NCBI GenBank assembly: GCA_021292105.1
Contig: CM037873.1
Location: forward strand, 14,556,551 to 14,620,550
DNA: 64,000 bases
From: Anadara kagoshimensis
Lineage: Eukaryota > Mollusca > Bivalvia > Arcoida > Arcidae
Direction of reading: 5' to 3'
This document shows, in pieces, positions 1-13,700 of this stretch. The position numbers and the translations under genes were made by a program. Within the stretch, counting starts at the first letter, position 1; each line of letters opens with the position of its first letter. The notes under the pieces are model-generated. The model worked only from the letters and a program-made list of their open reading frames with translations, was not told the origin of the DNA and made no database searches.

Positions 1-170
1 ATAGGTATACCTTCTTGAAGCTAATGTAAGCTCAGCACTCTAACCCAATTTAATGATTTTTTTTATACTTTCTATCCAGTTTAGCACCTGTAGTAAAACA
101 GATAGGGAAAAAATCAATTTTTCTTCACCAAGTCTTAGTCAATGAAAAGTACAAGTTTAATCCAAGATTG

Positions 171-525
171 AATGGTGTTTTATGTCCCAGTCAAGAATAT
201 TTTACTTATATCAAGACGTCACCAGCTATAGGTGAAGTAGCACAATTTTTTTACCTTTGCAGTGTGTTAGGGCAATATACAGAGAGGGTTTGGGGCAATG
301 TGCAGGGAGGGTTCTTTAACATGCCACACCTGCCATGACATTAGGCATCAGTTTTTAAGGTCTCTTCCAAAGGACCCAGTGACTTTTATTTTTAAATGCA
401 GAGTGCTTGGTGAAAGAACAGTCACTACCTATTTTCAAGTTTTGATCAGGACCAGGCCACAGTTTGAACTCACAACCTCCCATATTTCATGCCAACACTC
501 AACGTTTGAGCTAACATAGTGGTTA
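171..525 (-). repeat. tRNA-derived SINE, family B
   Basis: Minus-strand copy of the family best seen at 5371-5709: a tRNA-like head near 480-525 and a body with 'TCAAGAATATT' and 'CTTTAACATGCC' blocks shared with copies at 5371, 21546, 54531 and 56319. Short open frames here are repeat translations. Confidence 0.6.
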
Positions 526-949
526 TTAACCTAAGTGCATGTGTTTTTGTCTGTGATGTACAAGTGCGCGCTCTGGGTGATTTAAATAGTCAGGGTCATT
601 ACTGCAGACAAGCATACCACTCGCCCAGTCACATTTAACGGACACCAGGTGAACCAGTCAATATTGTCCTCTTATTACAGAGTGCCAGGAATGAAACCAG
701 TACCTCAAATTTTAAAGTCTTATGTATGACCTGCCTGTGGTTTGAACCCACATCTCCTGATTTCGTGGCAGCCACTTGTGCTAAGCCACCAAGGTGGTGC
801 ATGCAGTAGAGCATTGATAGATCTATCCATTGATGAAAGTATAAGCTGTGTAGCACTTATTGTAACAGACATGGACTTAATCATTTTTTCTTAATGAACA
901 GACATTTATACATCAACACAAAACCACTATCTCTCTATCTCAATCCCCC

Positions 950-979
950 TCACCACCACCACCACCACCACCACCACCA
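950..979. repeat. (ACC)n microsatellite
   Basis: About nine uninterrupted ACC trinucleotides. Confidence 0.9.
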
Positions 980-1051
980 GTGACCACACACAACACTGTT
1001 AACATGGTTAATTCAATCTATCAATCAATTAATCCTAGGACAAGTTGGTTG

Positions 1052-1372
1052 GTTGGTTGAATGTTGCTTAACCTCACATCAGCAATTTTTCAGCTGTTCG
1101 CAACGAGAACTATTTTATTAATATCTATGGATTAATCTATGAACAATTTTTGTATGCATGTGAAGTGCGAGTGTGTTTTATGGTCTGCCTTGTACTAGCA
1201 CACACTCGGGGTGACTTTAACATGCTAGCTCACTGAGTCAGTATGCCGCAGACAAGCGTAACTGCTCACCCAGAGCCACATTATACTGATACCAGGTGAA
1301 CAAGTAAAGGCCAATGGCAAGGAAAATTCACTTTCTCACATGTGGTCTAAGCTGAACTCGAACTCCTAGGAC
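1052..1372 (-). repeat. SINE-like repeat, family C
   Basis: Shares most of its length with 18066-18450 (same 'CTATGGATTAATCTAT' and 'GTGGTCTAA' blocks). The left end 'GAATGTTGCTTAAC' is the complement of the family tail seen at 16790-16820 and 18490-18512. A partial relative lies at about 555-665. Confidence 0.6.
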
Positions 1373-1530
1373 AAGTGTCTTAACAAATAATACCCAAGTA
1401 TTTATTTTCAGCAATTTTTATTATTTTAAATCCAACACAATGATGAATTCAACAAATACATAAATACAACTACAGTATATTTATTGCAATGTCCCAAACA
1501 AGTTATAGACAACAGCACTGACAATATTTT

Positions 1531-1712
1531 TACATCATCTGTGGGGTTAAAATGAAATCATCCATGGTTACAATGGCATCATCTGTGGTTAAATGACATC
1601 ATTTGTGGTTAAAATGACATCACCTGTGGTTCAAATGACATCATGTGGTTCAAATGACATCATCTGTGGTTCAAAGGACATCATCTGTGGTTCAAATGAC
1701 ATCATCTGAGGT
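1531..1712. repeat. 21-bp minisatellite, about 9 copies
   Basis: Tandem copies of 'ATGACATCATCTGTGGTTCA' with small variations (period about 21 bp). Confidence 0.85.
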
Positions 1713-2299
1713 AAATCTGATTAAATATCCTAGACCCTGGGTAAATTGAACTTTGAGTAAATTAAAAACATGTCTAATGATGTTTGCCACTGTATCATGT
1801 GAAACCACCAAAAGATTGTGTGGACCAATTATTTCCAATGGATATGGAATCATATTGATTCACATATTCATATTTTTCCGTAAAAAAGAGAGTTATTGTG
1901 AGAATTTGCAACATAAACATCTTTTAAAATTTCCTTCACAAATTTTAAGGGGTGTTGATCACGTGGAACAGCAGCCAACTTTTTTCAAAGAGTAAATGTG
2001 TGCATTATTTATGTATTGCCCAGGAACTGTGATTCCTAATACTACCCATGTACTGGGTGAATCCTACTATATGAATGTTCCTAACGTAAGCGACATTTAA
2101 GAGTATTCTGAGTAGCAAAGGATGATAAGAATTAAAATACTTCTTCCTCTACAGAATTCAGGTCAAGTGGACAGGTCAATGTGGATTGCCTATACCATAC
2201 AAACTGTTTGGTTAATGAACATGTCTTTATCTTAACAAAGTTAATCTGCAAATCATTAAGTGGTACACAAGTTAAGACAGGTTCTACTTATAGTCCATG

Positions 2300-2451
2300 T
2301 ACAGTCAAACCTCTATAGAGGCAACCAAAAGGAACCAGTAAAGACAGCTTTTATAGGCAGGTGAGGCTTATACACATGTTCAAATAACATATTAAAGAGC
2401 AACTGGGATAAAAAAAAAAAGAGGTGACCTTAATGACAGGTTTGACTGTAC
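2300..2451. repeat. Palindromic MITE-like element (AGTCAAACCT family)
   Basis: Bounded by 'GTACAGTCAAACCT' at the left and its complement 'AGGTTTGACTGTAC' at the right, so the ends are terminal inverted repeats. No coding capacity. Relatives at 7979-8161, 11251-11357 and, more diverged, 13041-13230 and 6848-6990. Confidence 0.7.
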
Positions 2452-2667
2452 TTAATCTCTAATGCATAAAGAAGATTTCAATATTAAATTGTCAGGTGCA
2501 GATCTTAGGATGTCAACAAATTGTCAAAACATGATACAGGTAATAGGGTTACAGTGACAAATTGCAATTTATTTAAAATTTACAAAACATTGCAGCACAT
2601 TTTCTAATCTAAGACCTTATTTGTCTCTCAACTGAAAACTTACAACTTGATATAAAATATGTTCACA

Positions 2668-3058
2668 TAAAATTTGCCTGATCAACATAATCCTTTTATG
2701 TAGAAATTGCAAGAAGAGGTAAACTGATAAAAAGTAGGTAATAAAAAATACAAATATTTAACAATTTAAAGCTTGGTAAGACTACTGTACAGCAAATTGA
2801 GATATTTTGCTGTGGTTTAATTTTTGGTGATTTTGAAACCATTAAAATTTTTGATCTCACAAAATTTTCCTGATCAACATAATCCTTTTATGTAAAAGTT
2901 TCAATGAGGTAAACTGATGAAAAGAACATGTAGGTAACAAAAATATAAACATTTATCATTTATACCTTGGTAAGATTACTGTTGAGATTTTTTTTGCTGT
3001 GGTTTAATTTTTGGTGATTTTGCGACCACTTAAATTTTTGATATCACAAAATTTTTGT
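2668..3058. repeat. Two-copy tandem duplication, 192 bp
   Basis: The block containing 'CCTGATCAACATAATCC' occurs at 2677 and again at 2869, with the following AT-rich text ('GCTGTGGTTTAATTTTTGG') also repeated. The two copies differ by point changes and small indels. Confidence 0.75.
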
Positions 3059-4516
3059 TCAACTTTATTTCACACTGATTTCCTAGAGGTCATTTTCTAA
3101 GATTGACTCATATTTCTATGGGTATACCTGGTAAGGAATATTCACCCATTTAAAAAATATCTCGAATTTGGACTTTTTGTATGTTTAATTATTCAAGATC
3201 TCAAAAATTAAAAGTGCCAAAATAAACACATCAATTCTGCAAAACTTGCACAATACAAAAAATCCCAATAAATGGTATGAAAAAAATCTCTAAAATTGAG
3301 ATTAAAACAGATCAATGTTAGCAAAACATAACTTAACATAAAGTCACTTTTAAACTTGTAAGAAATCCTTTTCAATCATGAATAATTATTAATTTCCTTT
3401 ATAAAAACTAAGTTTTAATCAATGTGAAAAGTGAAGGAAATGTACAACATCAATAATCATAAATTTGAATAAAATTTTTCATTATTATAATACTATGAAA
3501 ACATTTATTTCCATGGTGCCCAAATTCCTGATTCTAAAAGAAATTACCATTCTGCCGGGTGATAAATTCATGATTTGTGGTTACTTTTTATGTTAAGTTT
3601 GCAATACATTACATATTATATCAGTTTAAATTTTACAGCACTATACAGCCGTTTCAGAATACAATTCCTCATCAGTGGTGCTTGGACCAAATTATGAAAC
3701 CACTATTGATATCAAGATGTTGAAAAGATACCCAAAGGAGAAAAATATATTTTACCAAATTTAGCTAAAGAAATACTTTGCATGAGGGAGTAAACCTTAG
3801 TTTTTGAGGAATATGTTTAGTTGACAAATAAGTTTGGAAGGCAGGGTAGGGTGTCCACAAAACAATAAAAAATTAGGGCACCACAAAAATTTATGATTTC
3901 TTAGTACACATAATTATTAATTACTCTTTAGCTCTTTATGTAAATTAATGTTCTAAACGTGAAATAATACACCTGTGTTCTTGTTTAAAAAACTTAATGT
4001 AACATAACACTAATAACACTAATCAACTTAACAACATGAAAACATAAAGAAGACAATACAAATGTAAATGATGTGTGTGTGGGGCTTTGTCCTGTTAATA
4101 AAATTTAACAACTATTGTAACATTTAATTACTTGATACACATCTGTATAATTCATAAACTAAATGTGTTTAAATCAAACAGAAACAATGGATCAGGTGAC
4201 CCCACCCTCATTTTTACTCTTCGCAAATACAAATGTACATTACACTTTCATTACACAGAACATAAAAGTGTTGCATAATCCTCTTAATATGCTTGTATTA
4301 TAAGCTGTAAACATGGATATTTTCATATGATGGAAATTTGGACTATTTTAGCAAATTGAAAAAAACAAAACTCCCCTCGTGAAAATAATGCCAAGTTTTG
4401 TTTCATATGCTACGAACCTCAAGAATGGGCAAAATCACAAGAATAAATAATCCTCTTGCAAAATGCCAACAATACGATTTTGCGAAAATTTACCCATGAC
4501 TACATGATTACAAAAT

Positions 4517-4738
4517 TCATATCTGAAATAAATAAAATGCAAAAACGGCTAGAACCACAATGACTACACTTAATATTAAAAGTTTCTTATGTCTGCTGAT
4601 GAACGATTCTTCTTCTTCGACGTCATGTTGCCTTCGTTGACGACGTTTACGACCTTTCTTACGTTCAAACTCCTCTAATTCTGCTTGTTGTTTCTTTAAT
4701 TCCTCTTCTTTCAGCTGTCTCTTCTTTTCATCCTCAGC
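4517..4738 (-). CDS. NFXL1: NFXL1 exon 18 (last): coiled coil and C-terminal membrane helix
   Basis: Acceptor AG at 4739-4740, stop TGA at 4517-4519. Codes for a Lys/Glu-rich helix ([14 protein letters not shown]), a basic patch (RKRRQRR) and a final hydrophobic stretch of about 18-20 residues ([19 protein letters not shown]), as in vertebrate NFXL1. Confidence 0.95.
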   Translation of the reverse strand, partial: AEDEKKRQLKEEELKKQQAELEEFERKKGRKRRQRRQHDVEEEESFISRHKKLLILSVVIVVLAVFAFYLFQI

Positions 4739-7700
4739 CTAAGGAAGAGAGAAGAAGTTAGTGTTTAAAGAAACATTACCAATACTGTGCCTATTTCACT
4801 TTACTTAGGTACCAACACATCTTGAAATTTTAATGTAAATTCATTAAGATACATGTAATGTACAAGTGAATTTACATGTAAACTCCTAGCTTCTACTTTT
4901 TCAATAAATATACCATGAGATAGAGAATCAAATTTTCAATCTCAGCTCATTGTTTGTTTCCACTTGTATTTTATGTATTAAGAAATAATTTCCATGACTC
5001 CTCAGACCACTTTTGAATGCCATATGTATATCAAATAGCACTGGTGTTAAAAAATGCCATAGATGAAAAGGTCACAGTGAGACCTGATTGATCCTACTGA
5101 CATTGGAGCCTCAGTTTACTTATGAAGCACATTGCCCATGAGTGCCTACATTTATGTTCAAATCTCACTCGGGACAGAAAGTGTGAAAAAGTTTGACCGG
5201 TTTCTTTCATCGTCTGAAAACTGACTGTCTCAATAAAAGTGAAAGCATCTTAACCAGGGTGTAAAACTCCATTACTCTATTCAACTCTTACTGATGTTGA
5301 CAATCAACCTCATAATGGGGATATGACAAACCCCTTCTGTAATCTGTACAATTTATCTTGTAAGTACACACTACAGTAGCTCAGTTGGTAAAGTGATCAC
5401 TTTGCAGGTGGGGCATCATGGGTTTACACCCCAAATGGGTCTGACCAAGACTTGAAAATAGGCAGAGACTGTTTTTTTGCCAAGCACTCAGCATTTATAA
5501 ATGAAAATCAAAGAATCCTTCGAAAGAGACCTTAAAAACACATGCCATATGTCATGGCAGGTATGGCACGTTAAAGAATCTTCCCTGTATATTGCTCTGA
5601 GCATACTGCAAAGGTCAAAATGTCTGCCACTTTGCCTATAGCTAGTGCTGTCTGGATATAAGTGAAATATTCTTGACTGGAATGTAAAACCACATTCAAT
5701 CAATCAATCTTGCTTTAAACTTTGCAAAGCATACCTTGGCCAACACATTTCACCATTTCAACTCATTTGGAAACAGAATGTACAAATAAATATAATGGAA
5801 AGAATTTAGACCAACTAACATATAAAGGATAGCCTAAATTTTGGAGACATAAAACTCCATTCAATCAATCAATTATAAAAAGACCTCTAAACTAACCTTC
5901 TTCTTTTTATCAAATTCCTGTTTACAGATCTCATCACATTCAAGTTTCTTTTGATTCTCAGAAACTTCCTTACAAATTGCATCTTTCTTTCTCCTACGAC
6001 ATTTACATCGTAAAGTGAGTTTCTTCTCACAGAATCCTGTATTAGGACATACTCCAGGATGACAAATAGCCCCACACTGATGTCCACATGGTAACTGTTA
6101 AAACAAGATACATGTAAAAGTTTAAATACAATTTTATGGCATTTATGTGGTAAAGTATTACATATACTTCTCTAAGCAAAGCAAGATATGCATACATTTT
6201 TGCCAAGGAGGTGTCTTGCATACATTGTTGCTTCAAGCTACTAAAACTCAGATAAGCACCGGACTGAGAAGCTTTTTATACTTGGGGGCTGACTTTAATT
6301 TTCAACTAATACAACAGAGATATCAGGTTTATAAAGTGTCCATTTCAAAGAGGTTTCAATATCTAATGATTTGATTTGTTTCAATCGTTTTATTGAATAG
6401 GAAAAATTTTGATCTGCCAGAAATTATTACAAATACATGTACCACAGTTGAAAAAAATGCAAAACATTATTTCAACCATCTATAAAGAAGAATTTCATAT
6501 AAAGAAGACATTCATTTTAAAGACGAAATTTTAGTGAATTAGGATCTCCAGATCTGTTGGCAAAAAAAATTCCAAAACATGCAGGGGTTTAAAATTCCCT
6601 GGGTCTGAGGTCCAGGATCTATTGATTTTACATTGGGACCCCTAACGTTTAAACTGTAAAAGTAATTTTTAACCAATAAAACATTTCTATATAATACCAT
6701 AATTGCACATGGTTCCTTTCAATGACTTTATGCGAGACCTGCCAAAAATAAAGGCAAAAGATCCTAAACCTTCCATTACAAACATAATTTTGAACCCCTA
6801 ACAAAACTGTTACATCTTAACTAGGTATATTTAAAAATTTACAGAATACAATAAAACTTGGTTATAATGCCCCTCAATAACTTTGCCATCTTGCTCATTG
6901 TCAAAGACTTTAGAAGTTCCAAATTCTGTTTTCTTTTATATATTTAATAAATTCCTTTATAAGGCCAAAATCTAACTGAACAATCAATGGCAATGAATTG
7001 AAGATTCACTGTGCTCTCAATCAATTTGTACATGTATAAACTAGAATGCAGCTTACATTTTTCGGGCATTCACCTTTGCATGATTTAAGTGATGCTTGGA
7101 GGAGGGAGTCGGCCCCTGACCAGTTGGAACAGTTGACATGTTGTACAGCTAATTGACAATGACATCTCATTCTAATCATCTGCTGACATGGTGGACAGTC
7201 TCCGGGATGACATTTTAAGGTTGGACATGGGTGAGTACAACCCTCGGGTCTGGGTTTTAAACATGCCTCTTCACATTCTTCACAGTTCTCTCCAGACTAC
7301 AACAAAACAAGGATTACCAATACATGTATATAAAAATATTAATGAGGTAATGAAAAGGATATAATCTTTTAATTCTTAACACTACAGTGTATCGTTACTC
7401 TATGACAATGTTTCACTGTACAACAGTAAAATTCAAGATACTGTTAACATGAAAATTTTAGTAGCAGTTTTATTTTAGAGCTTTTGGTGGTCTGACCTTT
7501 CAACTAAACAATGACATGCTTTTGGTGGTCTGACCTTTCAACTAAACAATGACATGCTTTTGGTGGTCTGACCTTTCAACTAAACAATGACATGCTTTTG
7601 GTGGTCTGACCTTTCAACTTAACAATGACATGCTTTTGGTGGTCTGACCTTTCAACTAAACAATGACATGCTTTTGGTGGTCTGACCTTTCAACTAAACA

Positions 7701-10700
7701 ATGACATGCTTTTGGTGGTCTGACCTTTCAACTAAACAATGACATGCTTTTGGTGGCCTGACCTTTCAACTAAACAATGACTTGCTTTTGGTGGTCTGAC
7801 CTTTCAACTAAACAATGACATGCTTTTAGTGGTCTGACCTTTCAACTAAACAATGACATGCTTTTGGTGGTGTGACCTTTCAACTTAACAATGACATGCT
7901 TTTGGTGGTCTGACCTTTCAACTAAACAATGATAACTGATACATGCATGTATAAATATGAGTGAAGTAAAAAAGGCACACAGTCAAACCTGTATATAAAG
8001 GCCACCCAAGGCAACCAGGGAAAAGTGGCCTTTATGGACAGGTGGCCTTTATATACAGGTTCAAATAATAAGAATGTAGAACAATTTGGATACAATACTA
8101 CTGGCCTTTATAAGCAGGTGACCCTTATATAAAGGTGGTCTTTAAGGCAGGTTGGACTGTAGTTTATATTTTTGTAATTTTTAACACTGTATTCTTATTT
8201 TTAATACATTGTTTCATTGTACATCAATAGACATGAATTTAAGACATCAGTCAGTACAGGGAAACTTCCATAACTCACAGAAAATAGGACTTGATTCTGA
8301 CATTGATTTGAGTGGTTTAATCTGAATCAACAACAATTAAAACCTATGGTACGAAATAATGACTTCCAATTATCCATGTTATGTGTAAAATCCATGTTCA
8401 AGTTCAGATCATAAAGTTTTTCAGTTCAATTGCTGGTTGATGGTGTTCTCCAGGTACTCCAGTTTCCTCCACCATTTAAGAAATGGTGTCACAATATGAG
8501 TAAAAGAATACTGACTGGGTTGAAAACCACATTATTCTACTAATTAAAAAACTTGAGTGGGATACGAACCTGGACAGTGAAATTTTATCAAGGATAAAGT
8601 GATTATTATTGTCTTAACTTACTTTTACATCATTTTCAGCTCCAACGACCTCATGACAATCCTTATTACATGTATGGTTACCACATGTCAGCTGTCTTTC
8701 ACATTTACGTCCACAAGAATATGGCCGCAATTCTGCACAGGGAAAATGTCCGGTCTTGAATATATACAAATTCAAACAGGCACATGATTAGCATCTTGAA
8801 TCATCATGAGTAATTCAAAATATGTAAAGACTTTTTCACAATTTTATTTGTTAATTATTTGAAATAATCATGACATACTGATCCGGAAATTTCTATTTAC
8901 ATTGGTTAATTTTCACATTATCATACGGCAGTCACTGCAAATGCTATAAATGAAATATTAAAAATGAAATACTTGCTAGAATTTAATTTAATTTTTTTAA
9001 CATGAATATTTCCCAATTTAGAGTAAGTTAATTTCATTCAAACACAGCATTGATTATTTGACTATGAGATGTAGAAGTAAATTGCATGAGGAAAATGTTT
9101 CAGCATTTTACCCATGGGAAATCCAAAGCATTACATTGGCACAGAAATAAAACATGGGAACAGGCGCTAGTTGACTTATAACTGGTTAATAATCTTTGAA
9201 CTTACCTCATGTTTGCCTAAGCACTGCATCGGCATGGGAACAGGACATGGTGGACATGGCTTCTTAACAATCTCTTCTCTAATCTGAGGTCTACCTTCCC
9301 AAGGACCAGCTCTCTGAACCTACAAATACAAAAATATAGAATGTTGAAACCATTCACAGTATTGTAATATGCACACCTCCAGGTCACAACCACACATACC
9401 AAATTCTGTTAAAATCCATATAATCAACTTAAATTTGAGATCACATCAAAATACTTACAGACAGATGGGCTGAAAACATCAGCAGTGGTCTTTCACCCCA
9501 TTTCGGGAATGGGACTGGGGCACTTGCAATTGGGAAAAATAGGCAGCATTTTGACTCATTTTGGGAAAATTCAACGAGAGGCAAAAATATTACATTCAGA
9601 CTTTCACTGGTCATAAAATATAATTAAATGCAAATTAGAATTCTATCTGTCTATCCTTCATGCATCTGAATTTATTCACAGCATGTTCTAGCTGTGTCTG
9701 TGAGAGACGAAGGTTTAGAAATCCAACTGGAAAACATACCATTTTGACGTAAACACAACATACAAAAAATTGGGAATATTACCATTATTCATTAAAAAAA
9801 ACATGCTTTATTGCATTGGGAATGGGGCCCAATTTTGGCCCCAAATTTGCTTAAAAAACACCCTGACATGATAACATAATATACTCCACTTTTTCTAAAA
9901 GCAGGTGTATAGAAATGTACAATTCTGACCAAAAATAATTAACTTTGGAAAATTTCCAGTTTTTGAAAATTATATGATGCATATTTGAAATTAAACATAC
10001 GTAAATTATGTAATACAAATAGCTGTATCAAAACACAAGTATTTTTCAATCTGTCCAGAAAATTTAATATACATATTGCTACTTGTACCACCACCAACAA
10101 CACCAGTAAAACAACACATTTAAAGCATCTTGCCGTAACTTATTGGTAACAGTGAGATACAGCAATTATGGTCTGATAATTTGAACATGTTTTATTACAG
10201 AGGTAATGGAAATACATGCAATTAAACTGGAGAAATGGATTTTAACACCCCAATCAAGATTCTTTCGCAGCTGATTGAGGATGGCAGAAGAAACTGGAGA
10301 GCTCAGAAAAAAATCACCAACCTTTGGCAAGCAAACTGATAACTTGTCTCACACTTGGATCTTTTTTCAAAGGGATTCAAACCCAGGTGAGAGACGCTCC
10401 TTTCTGTAAATGCACACTTTAGATCACTTAGCCACTGAGACCTCATTTTGAATATATATGTATGTATAAATTCTACAACTTAATGTACATTGTCTTTAAT
10501 CTTCATTCTGATTGCGGTATGACACATCTGACAGAATTGTATACAGTTTGATAACTTTACCTAAGTGAGCACATGCTTTAGACCACTTGCCCACCAAGGC
10601 CCTGATTCGAAGATACTGAGTATATGAATGAATACTACAACTTACATTATCCTTAATCTTCATTCTGATTGCAGTATGACACATCGTCTGACAGAAATGT

Positions 10701-13700
10701 ACACAGTTTGGTATCTTTATCCCACATGGTAGACGGCACTGGGGACAATTCTCAAAATGACATCTATGTGGTATCTGAGTTGGATGGTGACAAATTGGTG
10801 GCAGTCTTTGAAAGAAACAAATAAAAACAAGTATTACATGTACATGAGTTTTTGTACAGTAAAATCTCAGCTCATTGTCACCATTTGTCCAGATAGATTT
10901 TGGCATTATAATGGGGTCAAGAAACTAGTTGAAGGTGACTTACATGTATAAAGAAAGTACAAAAAGAAATAGACTTTCGAACTTATGTGGCAATAAGCAA
11001 GACAGCAAAGTTAAATGGTAACATTATAACAATGTTTTACTGTAGTGCTGTAAACCATGAAAATTTAACAGAGGTTTTATTTTAGTGCTTTTTTGCTTTT
11101 AATTATTTGTGCTAACAAAAAATTGTGCTGACACTATACATTATAAATTACTGGTTCAGAATACATGTATATTTAAAAGGAGGGTACTATAAATACAACT
11201 TCATTGATTGTTCAAGGTAAGCAATAGTTTCCACAGTTTCTGATCAAATTACACTCAAACCTGACTATAAAAGCTACCTGAGGGAACCATTAAAAGTGGC
11301 CTTCATGGGTAGGTGGTCCTTATATAGAGGTGACCTTTAAGGTCGGTTTGACTGTACTTAGATTACTTAAATTTACAACAGATGTTCCTTACATTCTCAG
11401 ATACAGTATACAGTAAGTTGATAGATAAGTGGAATAAAGATGACTAGAGTAATAGAGTTTACCAAGAATTTTTCACTTATATCGAGGTGACTAGTTCAGG
11501 GATGGTGGAGGAAACCAGAGTGCCCAGAGAAAATGAAAGACCTTCGTTGAGCGAGATGAAAAACTTTCTCACACTAGTAGGATCTGTCCCAATGCAAGTC
11601 GGATTCTAACTTAGGCACTGTGTAAGGGCATGCTTTATACCACTCGGAACACTAGAGCTCCTATTACTTGGATGGCATAAAACAATGTACTTACTTGCAC
11701 GGATGGTTACATCTAGGTGGTTTTGTAATCTTCTCCCTCCCACAGGGAACAGTGATCTTTGTTATCTTACAGCTACACGTTATTGTAACCGTTACATTGC
11801 ATGGATAACATGGACCTGTAAAATAACATCATCATATATTTATTACAGTGTTAAATTTATAAAGGGCACTTGCACTATTGGTCCCAGGAAATAATAATTT
11901 TGTCCCATCAAAAAATTCTGTGGGAAAACCGTGGCCCATCTTTTAAATCTTATAAGAGTTTTGAATAAATTCAATTCTACCTCTTACTCATTGATTAAAT
12001 GATTTATTTATTTATTTATTTATTTTATTTGTAAGTTTTATAGCATTTTTACAAAAGTATAAGACAAAGACACCATTTACGCACAAATATACTCAACATT
12101 TATAACTCATTTATATTTCTTCTTACAATGATCCTTTGAAATAAAATACATCAAGCCATGTTATTGCATTGACCTGACTTTTGAAAACATGGCCTCTATT
12201 TTTTCAAGGCCTGGGCCAAGATGAACCCACCAACTATTTTCTGGATTAAACACTGTATTATCTGTAAAATATCAATACTCAGGCAGATCCACTAGCCCAG
12301 GGACCTTAGACTGGAGTGGAGTTTTACGTTCAAGTAAATATTCTTTCACTTATATCAAGGTGGTCAGTTCATGGATGGTGGAGGAAACCAGAGTGTCCAG
12401 AGAAAACATCTACCTTTGGCAAGTGAACCAACAAATTTTCTCACACCAGGGTCATCTGAATGGGATTTGAATTTTATATTTTTTGCATTCATGTAATTTA
12501 AGACACTAAGGTCTTTCCATTGGGTTAAGTTGGTGAAAACATTTGGTAAATGGTCCTGTGAACCTCCATTAGAGCTCAGGTTAGGATTCCTCTATCTCAT
12601 AAAACAGATTTCTGCAGACTTTTATGACCTTGGTTAATAACTCAGTTAAGATTACCTTGGTGACACCCACTGGAACATTTATGGTTTTTACAGCTTAACA
12701 GTTTACCACACATCTGTTCACATGTCGGACAATTTCCATCACAGCACTGGTGAATAAAAATACAAATTTATTAAAACATCAATTTCTAGTAATAACATTT
12801 AGTAAACTGTTTTATACCTTATTGAAACTATCAGTTTTTAATATTTTAATTAATTTTTATTCTGGCTTGTGAAGCATGAAGTGATTTATTGTAAGTGCTG
12901 TGTATCACATGTTCTGGGTGATATCCAACAAAATTGTGTCTGAATTTAGAGGCAAAAATTGCTATTCCAAATCGGAGAAAATCTGAAATTGCTGAAATTT
13001 CCATATCAAGGTGTCTGAACACATAGAAAGACTATGGTACATACAGTTAAACCTCCTTATAATGACCCTCTGTAATTTGCCATCCCACTTATCCCTGATC
13101 TATTTTTTAGTCCAAATATCTGTTTCTTTTATGTTTTTCTTTAAAAGCATCCCTCAATTTATCTCCAAACCCATTATAATGCCAAAATTTGACTAAATAA
13201 ATGGTTGATAAAGCAAGGTTTTACTGTATATTGATAAGAAATGCAAACCAGTTTCTTTATCATACAAAGATTTTAAGCCTAAAAGAGCGCAGAATAAGAC
13301 AAATCCATAATGAATTCTAAACAAATTTATAGAAACCAAAATAAACCAAAAGAGTAAGAGAAATAGAGAGAATTATAGAATCAATATCAAACAGGGTAAT
13401 AGGTAGATAGAGAGAATGCCTTACCTTTCTTTTACACTGATGTTTTCTACAATCTCTCATATTGTTACATTTTAAATCACAAAGATAATCTTTACAACAT
13501 TGCACTTCTTTCTGTTTCTTTCCACATCTACATGTCTTTACAGCCATCTGTCTGCACTGTAATGAAGGAATAGGGTAAACTACTTCACATGGTCCATACC
13601 AGAGCAGAGGCAAGAAAATTGGCAAAGGAGTATAATCAAGAAATCTGTAAGCTACTGCTGACTTAATACTAGTACACCCTGCTTTTACAAACAAAATGTG

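Larger units (their letters stand above)
1..4516. other. 3' flank of NFXL1, no gene seen
   Basis: No open frame here resembles a protein I know. The stretch holds SINE copies, a trinucleotide run, a 21-bp minisatellite, a MITE-like palindrome and a 192-bp duplication (listed separately); the rest is AT-rich single-copy-looking sequence. The NFXL1 3' UTR should occupy its right end. The nearest minus-strand AATAAA I found is at 3504-3509, which would give a UTR of about 1 kb; weak evidence only. Confidence 0.5.

Noticed and set aside
1753-1995. 80-residue plus-strand frame
   Set aside because: Partly similar to non-coding text near 27400-27545, with 'GGGGTTATTGATCA'-like ends; a dispersed repeat is more likely than a gene.
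7481-7931. CRISPR-like array of regular repeats
   Set aside because: The 38-bp units are contiguous with no variable spacers, in an intron of a eukaryotic gene.
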